From Anaerocolumna xylanovorans DSM 12503 (lineage in GTDB: Bacteria > Bacillota > Clostridia > Lachnospirales > Lachnospiraceae): 64,000 nucleotides of DNA. Shown in pieces: positions 8,611 through 16,838 of this stretch. The stretch is from NCBI RefSeq assembly GCF_900143645.1, contig NZ_FRFD01000003.1, positions 868,001 through 932,000 of the forward strand, given 5' to 3'. Within the stretch, counting starts at the first letter, position 1. Each line of letters starts with the position of its first letter. Under the pieces are notes generated by a model. It worked only from the letters and a program-made list of their open reading frames with translations, was not told the origin of the DNA and did not search any database. A program made the translations under genes and the position numbers.

Positions 8611-8862
8611 CACTATGGCAGTGAGGTAGAGGAGCGGTATTTAACAGTCTTAATCCGAGCAGAGGAGCTATGAGGATTAGGAGAAGGAAATATCGCCGAA
8701 GTGGTTATGTATCCTCAATACATACTGCTGGGTCTGTAGTTAACAGCTGCAGGACTGTCTTATCAGACCACCCAGTCTGGTAAGTTGCGCTATCTCATTC
8801 GGGATTGTGAGGGCTTATCTTTGGAAAGTCCTTTTAGTTAATTAGAAGGTCTTTTTTTTATT
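8611..8862 (+). promoter_or_regulatory. Lysine riboswitch (L box) with terminator platform
   Basis: The leader contains the conserved lysine-aptamer blocks in order: GGTAGAGGAGCG, GAAGGAAATATCGCCGAAG, GCTGGGTCT, AGGACTGTC and GCGCTATCTC. P1 can form between GTGAGGTAG (about 8621-8629) and CTATCTCAT (about 8790-8798). A competing hairpin CCTCAC/GTGAGG precedes and overlaps the P1 5' strand. The aptamer is followed by an intrinsic terminator (CCTT..AAGG stem inside AAAG..CTTT, 8824-8860) ending in eight T. In L-box systems lysine binding favours termination, so this operon is expected to be switched off by lysine. It strongly suggests the downstream importer carries lysine. Confidence 0.88.
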
Positions 8863-8905
8863 GTACATTACCCTTTTTAAGGGACGAATTAAAGGAGAGG
8901 AAAAT

Positions 8906-9763
8906 ATGAAAAAGAAATGGATTGCTATACTTGCTATGACCTTATCCGTTGCCACGCTGCTTACGGCATGCGGCACTAAGAATACGGAAAGTACCGGCGA
9001 TGCGGGAAACCAGAGCACAGCCGATGGCAGCGGTGAATTCCGCGTAGGGATGGAATGTGGGTATGCACCTTTTAACTGGACACAGTTAGGTGATTCCAAC
9101 GGAGCAGTGGCTATTGATGGAGCTTCCGAATATGCAGGAGGCTATGATGTTGAGATAGCAAAAAAGATTGCGGACGGTCTTGGAAAGAAGTTAGTAGTAG
9201 TTAAAACAGAATGGGACGGGCTTTTACCTGCTTTGACCTCCGGAAAGATTGATGCTGTCATTGCCGGTATGTCACCTACAGAAAAAAGAAAAGAGACAAT
9301 AGATTTTACAGACAATTATTATAGATCCGACTTGGTTATGGTGGTTAAGAAAGGCGGACCTTATGAGAACGCTGCTTCCATTCAGGATTTCAAAGGAGCA
9401 AAGATAACCGCCCAGTTAAATACATTCCATTACTCAGTAATTGAACAGATTGAGGGTGTTAAAAAGGAAGCGGCTATGGACAACTTCCCCTCTATGCGGG
9501 TTGCTTTAGAGTCCGGTATTATTGACGGATATGTATCCGAACGTCCGGAAGGAGTAAGTGCTTCTGCTGCCAATGATAAATTTGCAATGGTGGAGTTTAA
9601 AGATGGTTTTAAGACATCGGATGATGATACCGCAATTGCAGTCGGCCTGAAAAAGGGCAGTGATTTCACCGCTAAAATAAATGAAATTCTTGCGGGAATT
9701 TCGGAAGAAGAACGTACTAACATTATGGATACCGCTATAAAGGATCAGCCGGCAGCAAAATAA
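8906..9763 (+). CDS. Amino-acid ABC transporter substrate-binding lipoprotein (probable lysine)
   Basis: Family-3 solute-binding protein of 285 residues. It has a lipoprotein signal peptide with a lipobox LLTAC, the modified Cys being residue 22, and an MKKKW start. The binding-domain pattern is FRVGMECGYAPFNW, then GYDVEIAKKIADGLG, GLLPALTSGKIDAVIAGMSPT and RKETIDFTDNYY, which is typical of polar or basic amino-acid binders. The frame is open from 8861, but AAAGGAGAGG lies just before the ATG at 8906, and the extension would overlap the terminator. It is the first gene behind the lysine riboswitch, from which the lysine assignment is inferred. Confidence 0.9.
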   Translation: MKKKWIAILAMTLSVATLLTACGTKNTESTGDAGNQSTADGSGEFRVGMECGYAPFNWTQLGDSNGAVAIDGASEYAGGYDVEIAKKIADGLGKKLVVVKTEWDGLLPALTSGKIDAVIAGMSPTEKRKETIDFTDNYYRSDLVMVVKKGGPYENAASIQDFKGAKITAQLNTFHYSVIEQIEGVKKEAAMDNFPSMRVALESGIIDGYVSERPEGVSASAANDKFAMVEFKDGFKTSDDDTAIAVGLKKGSDFTAKINEILAGISEEERTNIMDTAIKDQPAAK

Positions 9764-9792
9764 TTTTTGCCGGAGAGTATATTTATCAGAGG

Positions 9793-9827
9793 AAAAACCG
9801 GGTGTGATGTCTGCAGCCGGTTTTTCT
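9793..9827 (+). terminator. Intercistronic hairpin between binding protein and permease
   Basis: AAAAACCGG pairs with CCGGTTTTT followed by CTT. Partial terminators at this point commonly give more binding protein than permease; that use here is inferred. Confidence 0.7.
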
Positions 9828-9846
9828 TAAGAGTCGGAGGAAAAAG

Positions 9847-10617
9847 ATGAGTTTTACACGAATAGCGCAAACATTTGCTGACTACTGGCCCATGTTCTTA
9901 AGGGGTTCCTGGTCAACACTATATATATCAATAATCGGTACAATTATGGGCTCGATCATAGGCCTTTTAATTGGAGTTATCCGTACTATTCCGGTACCGG
10001 AAAGAGGGATAAAAAAGATAATAGTAATAATTGTAAATGCAATTCTTTCCGCCTATATTGCATTATTTCGCGGTACGCCTATGATCGTACAGGCTATGAT
10101 TATATTCTATGGCTCTGCCGAGGCCCTGCACATAGATATGAACAGAACCTTTGCAGCTGTCTTTATTGTATCAATTAATACCGGCGCCTACATGTCTGAA
10201 ATTGTAAGAGGTGGTATTATATCCGTTGATAAGGGGCAGTTTGAAGCAGCACAGGCAATTGGTATGAACCACATTAAGACTATGAGGTACATCGTTATGC
10301 CGCAGGTAATCCGGAATATCTTACCAGCCACAGGCAATGAGTTTGTTATTAATATCAAGGATACCTCTGTATTAAGTGTAATATCCGTATCGGAGCTGTT
10401 CTACCAGTCAAAATCAATAGTAGGAAACACTTACCATTATTATGATACCTTCTTTATTACCTGTATTATTTACTTTATTATGACCTTCACTGTTACCAAG
10501 GTTCTAAGATATGCCGAGAAGAAGCTGGACGGACCGGATAATTATATACTGCTTGGCAACCAGATGCAGGTTGAGAAGCCGGAAGATCATGTGAAAAAGG
10601 CAAAAGCAGCGAGATAA
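9847..10617 (+). CDS. Amino-acid ABC transporter permease (HisM/GlnP type)
   Basis: Inner-membrane permease of 256 residues, polar amino-acid uptake family. It has about five hydrophobic segments, beginning at about residues 20-45, and the EAA cytoplasmic loop that contacts the ATPase, read as EAAQAIGMNHIKTMRYIVMPQ. The segment LFRGTPMIVQAMI is also characteristic of the HisMQ family. The C-terminus is a charged tail rich in Lys and Ala. It starts at an ATG with GGAGG 6 nt upstream. It forms an operon with the binding protein before it and the ATPase 25 nt after it; as the only permease it probably works as a homodimer. Confidence 0.92.
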   Translation: MSFTRIAQTFADYWPMFLRGSWSTLYISIIGTIMGSIIGLLIGVIRTIPVPERGIKKIIVIIVNAILSAYIALFRGTPMIVQAMIIFYGSAEALHIDMNRTFAAVFIVSINTGAYMSEIVRGGIISVDKGQFEAAQAIGMNHIKTMRYIVMPQVIRNILPATGNEFVINIKDTSVLSVISVSELFYQSKSIVGNTYHYYDTFFITCIIYFIMTFTVTKVLRYAEKKLDGPDNYILLGNQMQVEKPEDHVKKAKAAR

Positions 10618-10642
10618 GCATAGAAAGGAAAGTAAAATAATC

Positions 10643-11380
10643 ATGGATAGTTTAATTGAGGTTAAGCACCTAAGCAAGTCCTTTGGTGAGCACACCGTAT
10701 TAAAAGATATCGATTTTAGTGTGAATAAAGGTGAAGTAATCTGCATCATAGGGTCCTCCGGCTCCGGTAAATCAACGCTTCTTCGTTGCGTCAATCTGTT
10801 AGAGAAGCCTTCCGGCGGAGAGATATTTTATAATGGAGAGAATATTCTGGATGACAGGCATGATATCTATAAATACCGCACAAAGTTAGGCATGGTTTTT
10901 CAGCAGTTCAATCTTTTTAATAATTATAATGTTTTGGATAACTGTGTGATAGGACAGCTAAAAGTGTTAAAAAGAACGAAGGAAGAAGCAAAGGAAGTTG
11001 CCCTGAAATACTTAAAGACCGTAGGAATGGATCAGTATATCAATGCCAAACCCAGACAGCTTTCCGGCGGACAGAAGCAAAGAGTGGCTATTGCCAGAGC
11101 CTTGTCCATGGAGCCGGATGTTATGCTCTTTGACGAACCTACTTCTGCCCTTGATCCGGAGATGGTAGGAGAAGTATTAAAGGTTATGAAAGATCTTGCA
11201 GGTATGGGGCTTACCATGTTAATCGTAACCCATGAGATGGGGTTTGCAAAAGATGTAGCTGACAGAGTTGTGTTTATGGATCAGGGAGTCATTGCAGAGG
11301 AAGGAAAGCCGGAAGATATCTTTAATAATCCGGCCCAGGAGAGAACCAGAGAATTCTTAAGCAGGGTTTTAGAAGAATAA
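10643..11380 (+). CDS. Amino-acid ABC transporter ATP-binding protein (GlnQ type)
   Basis: ATPase subunit of 245 residues that powers the importer. Walker A is GSSGSGKST (about residues 37-45), the Q-loop MVFQQFNLF follows, the signature is LSGGQKQR, Walker B is VMLFDEPTSALDP, and the switch His lies in IVTHEMGF. The ISINK-like lead-in (LSKSFGEHTVLKDIDF) and length match GlnQ/HisP/ArtM. A GAAAGGAAAG ribosome binding site lies before the ATG. It is the last gene of the lysine-riboswitch operon and is followed by a GC-rich hairpin. Confidence 0.93.
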   Translation: MDSLIEVKHLSKSFGEHTVLKDIDFSVNKGEVICIIGSSGSGKSTLLRCVNLLEKPSGGEIFYNGENILDDRHDIYKYRTKLGMVFQQFNLFNNYNVLDNCVIGQLKVLKRTKEEAKEVALKYLKTVGMDQYINAKPRQLSGGQKQRVAIARALSMEPDVMLFDEPTSALDPEMVGEVLKVMKDLAGMGLTMLIVTHEMGFAKDVADRVVFMDQGVIAEEGKPEDIFNNPAQERTREFLSRVLEE

Positions 11381-11395
11381 TAGAATATTATTATT

Positions 11396-11443
11396 TGCCC
11401 GGGAAGGCGCTGCTATTGCATTTAAGCCGCTTGCCCGGGCTGT
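11396..11443. terminator. GC-rich hairpin between convergent genes
   Basis: GCCCGGG (about 11397) pairs with CCCGGGC (about 11441) around an inner GCG/GCC region. The T-run is poor on both strands, so termination is possible but not certain. Confidence 0.45.
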
Positions 11444-11457
11444 TTGCTGTAAAAGGA

Positions 11458-12744
11458 CTAAAGAACTTTAGAAACATCAAACAGGCTGTTTACTACAAGC
11501 CACATTCCCGGGAAGTAATTCATAATCTGCCATATACCGGCACCGCTTAAATTAAACTCCGGTATCAGCCTGTATTTTGCATTCATGCTTCTGGCATCGT
11601 CAAACCATACGACGTGCTCAACACCGTCCGAATTTGTATAATAATAGAAAGGTGCCTGGGATGCTTCATCAAACTGAATGGTAACACCATACTGTACCCC
11701 TCTGTTAATGGCTTCCACATTACTGATAGTCTCAGCCCTGGTTTCTCCTCTGACATAGGGGAGAGGCCAGTCATAAGCGTAGTTTGGCATGCCCATAAGG
11801 ATCTTATCGGGGTCAATAACAGAGGAGCCATAGGCAAGAACCCTCCTTACGCTGTTTAAGGGGGCGGTGGCCATCGGGGAGCTGAAGGTGTAACCCCATT
11901 CGTACGTCATTAAAAGAACCTTATCTGCTATAGCCCCGATGCGCGGGTAGTCATGGGCTTGATAGAGAAGGCCGGGCTGGTCACCGGAGGTTTTGGGTGC
12001 CAAAGCAACAGTTATGATATACCCAAAGGGTTCAAGTCTGTTTTTCAGTGCGGTAATAAAGCTAATAAATCCTTCCTTGTCTTCGGGAAGAACAAATTCA
12101 AAATCAATATCAACACCGCTGTAATTTTTATTCTGGACATTAGAAAGAATATTATCTATAAGACGGCTTTGCCCTTCAGGATTTGTAAACATCTGATGGG
12201 CAATTTCATTGCTGAAAGCCCCGTTGTCATCCATTGGAGCAAGAACCATGAGCGGAGCAACATTATAATCTCTGGCTAACTGGATCAATTCCGTATCATC
12301 AATTGGAATTAGGTCACCCTGTGGGGTAAAGCCATAGGTAAATAAGGAGAGATAGGTTAGAAACGGAAGAGTTTTCCTTAAGACAGTCCGGTCGATGTAA
12401 GGATAAGCATAGGCATTTATAACAATGTTACCAAAGTTTTCATCACGGCGGAAGCTTATGATAACTATAGTTCCGGGAATCAGAGATTCCGTATCTGCTA
12501 TCCAGGGATTATTTTGAAGAAGTCTTGTAGGGGTGGTGTCATATGTTTGTGCAATACCATATAAGGTGTCACCCTCCACTACAGTATGAGATATTTCAGG
12601 AAATTGTATTACAAGACTTTGGCCTACCAAAAGGTTATTGGCATTTGTTAATTCATTGTCTACAATGATTCGGTTGGTAGTAATACCATATTGATTTGCA
12701 ATAGAAGTAATGGTATCACCCGGTTGGACAACATATATGGTCAT
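11458..12744 (-). CDS. Spore cortex-lytic hydrolase: two LysM domains plus GH18 (YaaH/SleL-like)
   Basis: A 428-residue protein. LysM repeat 1 covers about residues 3-47 (YVVQPGDTITSIANQYGI) and LysM repeat 2 about 52-97 (HTVVEGDTLYGIAQTY), both binding peptidoglycan. The rest is a glycoside hydrolase family 18 barrel whose catalytic DxxDxDxE-type motif is read as GVDIDFEF (about residue 205). SleL/YaaH proteins are cortical-fragment-lytic N-acetylglucosaminidases of spores; they lack a signal peptide, as does this one. The gene stands next to an OhrR-like regulator on the same strand but with a 74-nt gap and its own AGGAG, so it may be separately transcribed by a sporulation sigma factor. 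Confidence 0.88.
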   Translation of the reverse strand: MTIYVVQPGDTITSIANQYGITTNRIIVDNELTNANNLLVGQSLVIQFPEISHTVVEGDTLYGIAQTYDTTPTRLLQNNPWIADTESLIPGTIVIISFRRDENFGNIVINAYAYPYIDRTVLRKTLPFLTYLSLFTYGFTPQGDLIPIDDTELIQLARDYNVAPLMVLAPMDDNGAFSNEIAHQMFTNPEGQSRLIDNILSNVQNKNYSGVDIDFEFVLPEDKEGFISFITALKNRLEPFGYIITVALAPKTSGDQPGLLYQAHDYPRIGAIADKVLLMTYEWGYTFSSPMATAPLNSVRRVLAYGSSVIDPDKILMGMPNYAYDWPLPYVRGETRAETISNVEAINRGVQYGVTIQFDEASQAPFYYYTNSDGVEHVVWFDDARSMNAKYRLIPEFNLSGAGIWQIMNYFPGMWLVVNSLFDVSKVL

Positions 12745-12818
12745 AAATATCGGGAGCTCCTGGTATCGGACTTTATAATCAGTGTATGCAAAGACAGCCG
12801 GGGTGTGATAACTTTCGG

Positions 12819-13283
12819 CTATTCTTCTTTTGTAAGAAGCTCCATAATAGAATGAAGGTTTCCAATGGTCCCGGCAATAGTTTCCTTATCAAAACGGACA
12901 GAGCATACCAGGTCCTTTGGAACATTGATTGCCTGTGATTTTAATTCACGGCCTTTTTCCGTTAAGGTTATAACGACATTACGCTCATCGTTGGAGCTTC
13001 TGACCCTGTTAATAAAGTTCTGGGATTCAAGTTTTTTTAAAAGGGGCGTCAGAGTTCCGGAATCCAGATAAAGCTTATTACCCAGATCCTTTACGGTAAG
13101 GTTATCTTCTTCCCATAGGGCAAGCATAGTGATATAGCCGGTATAAGTAAGACCAAGCGGCTCCAGAATCGGCTTGTATTTTTTTATTATTTCCTTTGAA
13201 CAGACATATAGCGCAAAGCAAAGCTGATTATCAAGTTTCAGGATTTCGTCACCGGATATGGTTTCATTTATTTTATTTTTCAT
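12819..13283 (-). CDS. MarR/OhrR-family peroxide-sensing repressor
   Basis: Winged-helix dimeric repressor of 154 residues. The N-terminal LDNQLCFALY places Cys22 exactly where OhrR proteins have the peroxide-reactive Cys; oxidation of this Cys by organic peroxides releases OhrR from DNA. A second Cys (Cys28) is nearby. The helix-turn-helix covers about residues 60-100 (LTVKDLGNKLYLDSGTLTPLLKKLE), followed by the wing with the DERN motif (SSNDERNVVITLT). It is divergent from a glutathione peroxidase gene, and both promoters carry similar operator-like sequences over their -10 boxes. The gene is preceded by the GCCGCC-ATA-GGCGGC hairpin, 14 nt before the ATG. Confidence 0.88.
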   Translation of the reverse strand: MKNKINETISGDEILKLDNQLCFALYVCSKEIIKKYKPILEPLGLTYTGYITMLALWEEDNLTVKDLGNKLYLDSGTLTPLLKKLESQNFINRVRSSNDERNVVITLTEKGRELKSQAINVPKDLVCSVRFDKETIAGTIGNLHSIMELLTKEE

Positions 13284-13293
13284 GGTTACCTCT

Positions 13294-13316
13294 CATTCCG
13301 CCGCCTATGGCGGCAA
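13294..13316 (-). repeat. Hairpin repeat before ohrR ribosome binding site (copy 1)
   Basis: Read on the minus strand it is GCCGCC-ATA-GGCGGC followed by GGAATGAGAGG, then TAACC and the ATG of the repressor gene. The same block, with one base difference in the tail, precedes sufD at 39395-39420. Confidence 0.75.
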
Positions 13317-13340
13317 AAGTAAATTTTCAAATTAATTTTA

Positions 13341-13378
13341 TGCAATTTAATGGTAATAAAAAACAGGTAAAATGTCAA
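13341..13378 (-). promoter_or_regulatory. ohrR promoter with operator over -10
   Basis: On the minus strand TTGACA (13378-13373), 17 nt, TACCAT (13355-13350). The -10 starts the sequence TACCATTAAATTGCA (13355-13341), which resembles the TACAATT-AATTGTA operator of OhrR proteins. This points to autorepression. Confidence 0.6.
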
Positions 13379-13387
13379 TAGTAAGTA

Positions 13388-13425
13388 TTGACAAAATAAA
13401 TAATATTTTGTACAATCTAATTAAG
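13388..13425 (+). promoter_or_regulatory. gpx promoter with operator-like -10
   Basis: TTGACA (13388-13393), 17 nt, TACAAT (13411-13416). The -10 begins TACAATCTAATTAAG, similar to the sequence over the divergent ohrR -10. It is a near-consensus sigma-A promoter likely controlled by the adjacent repressor. Confidence 0.65.
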
Positions 13426-13470
13426 GAAAATAAAATATTAAAATAGTTAATTTTGCATAGGAGGATTGCC

Positions 13471-14016
13471 ATGACAGTATATGATTTTACAGTAAACAAT
13501 ATAAAAGAAGAAGAAATATCATTGGAGAATTATCGTGGAAAGGTGCTTTTAATCATTAACACAGCTACTAAATGCGGTTTTACACCCCAGTATGATGAGT
13601 TACAGGATCTATATGAGAAATATAGAGAGGAAGGTTTTGTGATTCTTGATTTTCCCTGCAATCAGTTCGGGGCCCAGGCACCGGGAAGCAATGAAGAAAT
13701 CCACAGCTTCTGTGATGCTAAATTCGGAATCACCTTTCCCATGTTCTCCAAAATAGAAGTAAACGGAGAGAATGCGCATCCTTTGTTTAAGTTTCTTGTC
13801 AGCCAGAAAGGCTTTCAGGGCTTTGACGAAGCACATGAATTAACTCCGATTCTAAACCAGATGTTAAGTAAAGCAGATCCTGACTTTGATAAAAAGCCCA
13901 GTATTAAGTGGAACTTCACGAAATTTTTAATAGACAGGGAAGGAAAGGTAGCAGCCAGGTTTGAGCCTACCGATGATCTGGGTGTGGCAGAAGATAAAAT
14001 ACGTGAATTAATCTGA
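13471..14016 (+). CDS. Glutathione peroxidase family thiol peroxidase, OhrR-linked
   Basis: Second Cys-type glutathione peroxidase of the window (181 residues). The peroxidatic Cys35 lies in TATKCGFTPQ; the DFPCNQFGAQAPGSNEE loop and the WNFTKFLIDREG motif are intact. Relative to the 160-residue paralogue at 4917 it has an insertion around FQGFDEAHELTPILNQ, the loop region that differs between GPx subtypes. ATG at 13471 with GGAGG 7 nt upstream; the frame is open from 13453 but without a ribosome binding site. It is divergent from the OhrR-like gene, so induction by organic peroxides is expected. Confidence 0.92.
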   Translation: MTVYDFTVNNIKEEEISLENYRGKVLLIINTATKCGFTPQYDELQDLYEKYREEGFVILDFPCNQFGAQAPGSNEEIHSFCDAKFGITFPMFSKIEVNGENAHPLFKFLVSQKGFQGFDEAHELTPILNQMLSKADPDFDKKPSIKWNFTKFLIDREGKVAARFEPTDDLGVAEDKIRELI

Positions 14017-14049
14017 TTATGTGCTGCCAGTACCTGAAACTTAATTTCC

Positions 14050-14096
14050 TATATAAATAAAGAGGGCAGAGAAGCTGATAAAAGCTCTCTGCCCTA
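14050..14096 (-). terminator. Terminator of melA-like gene (minus strand)
   Basis: AGGGCAGAG (14063-14071) pairs with CTCTGCCCT (14087-14095), with inner AGCT/AGCT. Read on the minus strand the 3' side continues CTTTATTTATA, which favours termination in that direction. Confidence 0.65.
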
Positions 14097-14135
14097 AAAC
14101 TCGTAAACATGAAACTGTCCAACCGAAATTTGTAT

Positions 14136-15458
14136 TTACTGGAAGTCTTTCATATAATCGCCGTGTGCTGTGATTAACTCATCGCACATATTCCGGATAT
14201 CTTCCATATTCAGTTCAGCGGCGGTATGGGGATCTAACATGGCAGCCTGGTAAATGTAGCTGCGGTCCCTGGTAACAGCAGCTTCAATGGTTAAGAGCTG
14301 TGTGTTTATGTTCGTCATATTCATGGCAGCGCACTGAATGGGAAGCTGTCCCACATGGCAGGGATTAATTCCCCGGTTGTCAATAAGACAGGGAACTTCC
14401 ACGCAGGCTTCCCTGGGAAGATTATCTATGAGGCCTGTATTTAATACATTGCCTCCGATTTTATAAGGATTACCCGTAACTACCGCTTCCATGATATAGG
14501 AGGCGTATTCGTGAGAACGTTCATGGGTAATATTACCGTTATCCAATATCCTTGATTTCTCACTTTCCCAGTTGGCAATCTGGTTTATGCATCTTCTGGG
14601 ATACTCGTCCAGAGGGATATTGTATTTCTCTATCATTTCGGGATAGCGGGCTTTGATAAAGAGAGGATTATATTCTGCATTGTGCTCGCTGGATTCGGTG
14701 CAATAATATCCGAAGTTTCTTATGTATTCAAAACGTACCATGTCATCATGTTTTTCATTTGCATTTTTCTCGGCAGCTCTCTTTCGGATTTCAGGATACA
14801 GGTCATTGCCGTTTTTATCCCTTAACTCCAAAAGCCATCCCATATGATTGATGCCCGCTATTAATTCCTTTCTTCCCTCAAGCTTATCCTCCATGCCAAG
14901 CTTTTTAAGAAGTCCCTCGGAGCATACCTGGACACTGTGGCATAGACCAACGGTCTGAATCTTGCTATAGCGCTGCATATAGCCTGTAAGCATTGCCATG
15001 GGATTGGTGTAATTTAGAAAGAGGGTATCCGGGCATACTTCTTCCATATCTCTTGCAAAATCAGCCATAACGGGGATTGTTCTTAAGGCTCTCATGATGC
15101 CTCCGATGCCCATGGTATCTGCAATGGTCTGCCTCAAGCCATATTTTTTCGGGATTTCAAAGTCTGTTATGGTACAAGGGTCATAGCCGCCGACCTGGAT
15201 GGCATTGACCACGAAATCAGCGTTTCTTAGAGCTTCCTTCCGGTTATCTACACCAAGATATGTTTTGACGGTGGCACGCCCTTTATTTACATTTTTGTTG
15301 ATAGCCTCCAAGATTATCTGTGATTCCTTAAGTCTTGTGGGATCGATATCATAGAGCGCAATCTCACTTTCGCAAAGCACGGGGGTACACATGCAGTCCC
15401 CAATGACATTTCTCACAAATACAGTACTTCCGGCTCCTAAAAAAGCAATTTTAATCAT
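14136..15458 (-). CDS. melA: Alpha-galactosidase, glycoside hydrolase family 4
   Basis: NAD- and metal-dependent GH4 enzyme (440 residues) that cleaves alpha-galactosides such as melibiose and raffinose in the cytoplasm. The Rossmann start IKIAFLGAGSTVF binds NAD+. The GH4 subtype motif is CHSVQ at about residue 173, where the CHS form marks alpha-galactosidases and relatives, in contrast to the CN or CD forms of phospho-glucosidases. LNYTNPMAMLT and the metal-ligand region around GINHMGW are also present. An AGGAGG precedes the ATG. It is divergent from an AraC-family regulator, typical of melA or rafA loci; no sugar transporter is nearby. The released galactose could enter the galKET pathway encoded at 57.5-61.4 kb. 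Confidence 0.88.
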   Translation of the reverse strand: MIKIAFLGAGSTVFVRNVIGDCMCTPVLCESEIALYDIDPTRLKESQIILEAINKNVNKGRATVKTYLGVDNRKEALRNADFVVNAIQVGGYDPCTITDFEIPKKYGLRQTIADTMGIGGIMRALRTIPVMADFARDMEEVCPDTLFLNYTNPMAMLTGYMQRYSKIQTVGLCHSVQVCSEGLLKKLGMEDKLEGRKELIAGINHMGWLLELRDKNGNDLYPEIRKRAAEKNANEKHDDMVRFEYIRNFGYYCTESSEHNAEYNPLFIKARYPEMIEKYNIPLDEYPRRCINQIANWESEKSRILDNGNITHERSHEYASYIMEAVVTGNPYKIGGNVLNTGLIDNLPREACVEVPCLIDNRGINPCHVGQLPIQCAAMNMTNINTQLLTIEAAVTRDRSYIYQAAMLDPHTAAELNMEDIRNMCDELITAHGDYMKDFQ

Positions 15459-15649
15459 TTTTTCTTTCCTCCTGACTAAGTGATGATTATAAGTATATTC
15501 TATGGCCCAAAGGCAAAGTTGTCTTTTGCTTTTGTTTCTAATAGTTTGTCATTATGTTGCATTATATTAATTTTAGTGCTAGTCTAAAAGATGATATGAA
15601 AGAACGGAGAAACGAATAATGATAAAATGAGGAGGAAGGTGAAAGATAT

Positions 15650-16450
15650 ATGAACAGTAAGTCTGATATCAATATTTATTATTGCGGTGAAGAAGCCTGC
15701 GATCCGGGGCATTTTTTCGGTCCGGCCATACGTCCTCATTATCTGATGCATTTTATCCTGAATGGGAAAGGCTATTATGAGACCGGAGGAAAAAGATATG
15801 AGGTAAAGAAAGGAGAAGCTTTTCTTATACGGCCTCAGGAGATTACATATTATGAGGCGGATAAGGAGGAACCCTGGGAATATTCCTGGGTTGCCTTTGA
15901 CGGTGAAAAGACTGAAGAAATGCTTAAAAAGGCGGGATTTGTTATCGATAATCCCATATGTAATATCCTTAAATTAGAGGACTGCAAGAAATATCTTCAA
16001 CAGCTTATATCCATATTTGATAAGGCAGACAGCAATGAGTATGAATTAACAGGACTGTTTTATCTGATTTTTTCTACTGCCGAAAGAGTATATCAAAAGG
16101 AAGAAGAGGCAGCGGAGCAGGGATATTATGTGAAGGCTCTTACATTTATCAGGCATAATTACGGCTATGACATCAAGGTATCGGATATTGCAAGATACGT
16201 TGGAATAGACAGAACCTATCTTTTTAAGATATTTAAGCATTTCCTTGGTAAGTCCGTGAAGGAATATCTGACGGAATACCGACTTCTGACTGCAAAATAT
16301 ATGCTGCAGCGTACCTCCTATAACATGACGGAGGTAGCTTTATCATGCGGTTTTTATGACCTTTCTTCTTTTTCCAGGAATTTCAAGAAAGAGGAAGGAG
16401 TTACTCCCATGCAGTACAGGAGTATGATTCTAAAAGAAATGGACAGATAA
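15650..16450 (+). CDS. AraC-family transcriptional regulator
   Basis: A 266-residue regulator with an N-terminal cupin-type sugar-sensing domain (about residues 8-100; GKGYYETGGKRYEVKKGEAFLIRPQE is the double-glycine barrel pattern) and two C-terminal helix-turn-helix motifs (about 165-262; DIKVSDIARYVGIDRTYL and NMTEVALSCGFYDLSSFSRNFKKEEG). This architecture is that of the MsmR/RafR/RhaS group, usually activators of sugar genes. It is transcribed away from the melA-like gene, across a 191-nt region, and most likely activates it in response to alpha-galactosides. GAGGAGG lies upstream of the ATG. Confidence 0.88.
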   Translation: MNSKSDINIYYCGEEACDPGHFFGPAIRPHYLMHFILNGKGYYETGGKRYEVKKGEAFLIRPQEITYYEADKEEPWEYSWVAFDGEKTEEMLKKAGFVIDNPICNILKLEDCKKYLQQLISIFDKADSNEYELTGLFYLIFSTAERVYQKEEEAAEQGYYVKALTFIRHNYGYDIKVSDIARYVGIDRTYLFKIFKHFLGKSVKEYLTEYRLLTAKYMLQRTSYNMTEVALSCGFYDLSSFSRNFKKEEGVTPMQYRSMILKEMDR

Positions 16451-16488
16451 ATCATAGAATGAAAAGCATAATTCATATAATCTAAGGA

Positions 16489-16517
16489 TTGTATTCTTAG
16501 ACTAACCCTATTATAAT
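16489..16517 (+). promoter_or_regulatory. Promoter of feoAB
   Basis: TTGTAT (16489-16494), 17 nt, TATAAT (16512-16517). I see no clear Fur or DtxR box, although such boxes are AT-rich and easily missed by eye. Confidence 0.55.
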
Positions 16518-16607
16518 AGTTCAGTCGGGTTTTATTTGGGCGGGAATTTACTGAAAAATAAAGTCCGTGCACGGGAGATAAGGGAAAAGAAAGAGGGCAC
16601 TTGGAAT

Positions 16608-16838
16608 ATGACTTTGGATCAGTTAAGGATTGGCAAAAAAGCCCATATTGTTTCAGTAAACGGAAAAGGAGCCTTAAGAGACCGCTTGCTGGATATGGGA
16701 TTGACACCGGGAACGGAAGTTATGGTAAGAAGAACGGCACCCTTTGGTGACCCTATAGAAATCCTGCTGCGGGGATACGAATTGACACTGCGCTTGGAGG
16801 ATGCAAAAAGTATCGAGGTAGAAAGGGCGAAATTATGA
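16608..16838 (+). CDS. feoA: FeoA, ferrous iron transport accessory protein
   Basis: Small SH3-like cytoplasmic protein (76 residues) that works with FeoB in Fe(II) uptake. It has the family pattern ALRDRLLDMGLTPGTEV, then VRRTAPFGDPIEILLRGYELTLR, and ends in a short strand. The frame is open from a TTG at 16536, but that would add 24 charged residues not found in FeoA; the ATG at 16608 has GAGG about 11 nt upstream. Its stop overlaps the feoB start by 4 nt (ATGA), indicating translational coupling. Confidence 0.9.
   Translation: MTLDQLRIGKKAHIVSVNGKGALRDRLLDMGLTPGTEVMVRRTAPFGDPIEILLRGYELTLRLEDAKSIEVERAKL

Noticed and set aside
15459..15649. AraC operator AAGGCAAAG/CTTTTGCTT near 15510
   Set aside because: The palindrome is imperfect and AT-rich; too weak to claim, although a site must lie in this gap if the regulator controls melA.
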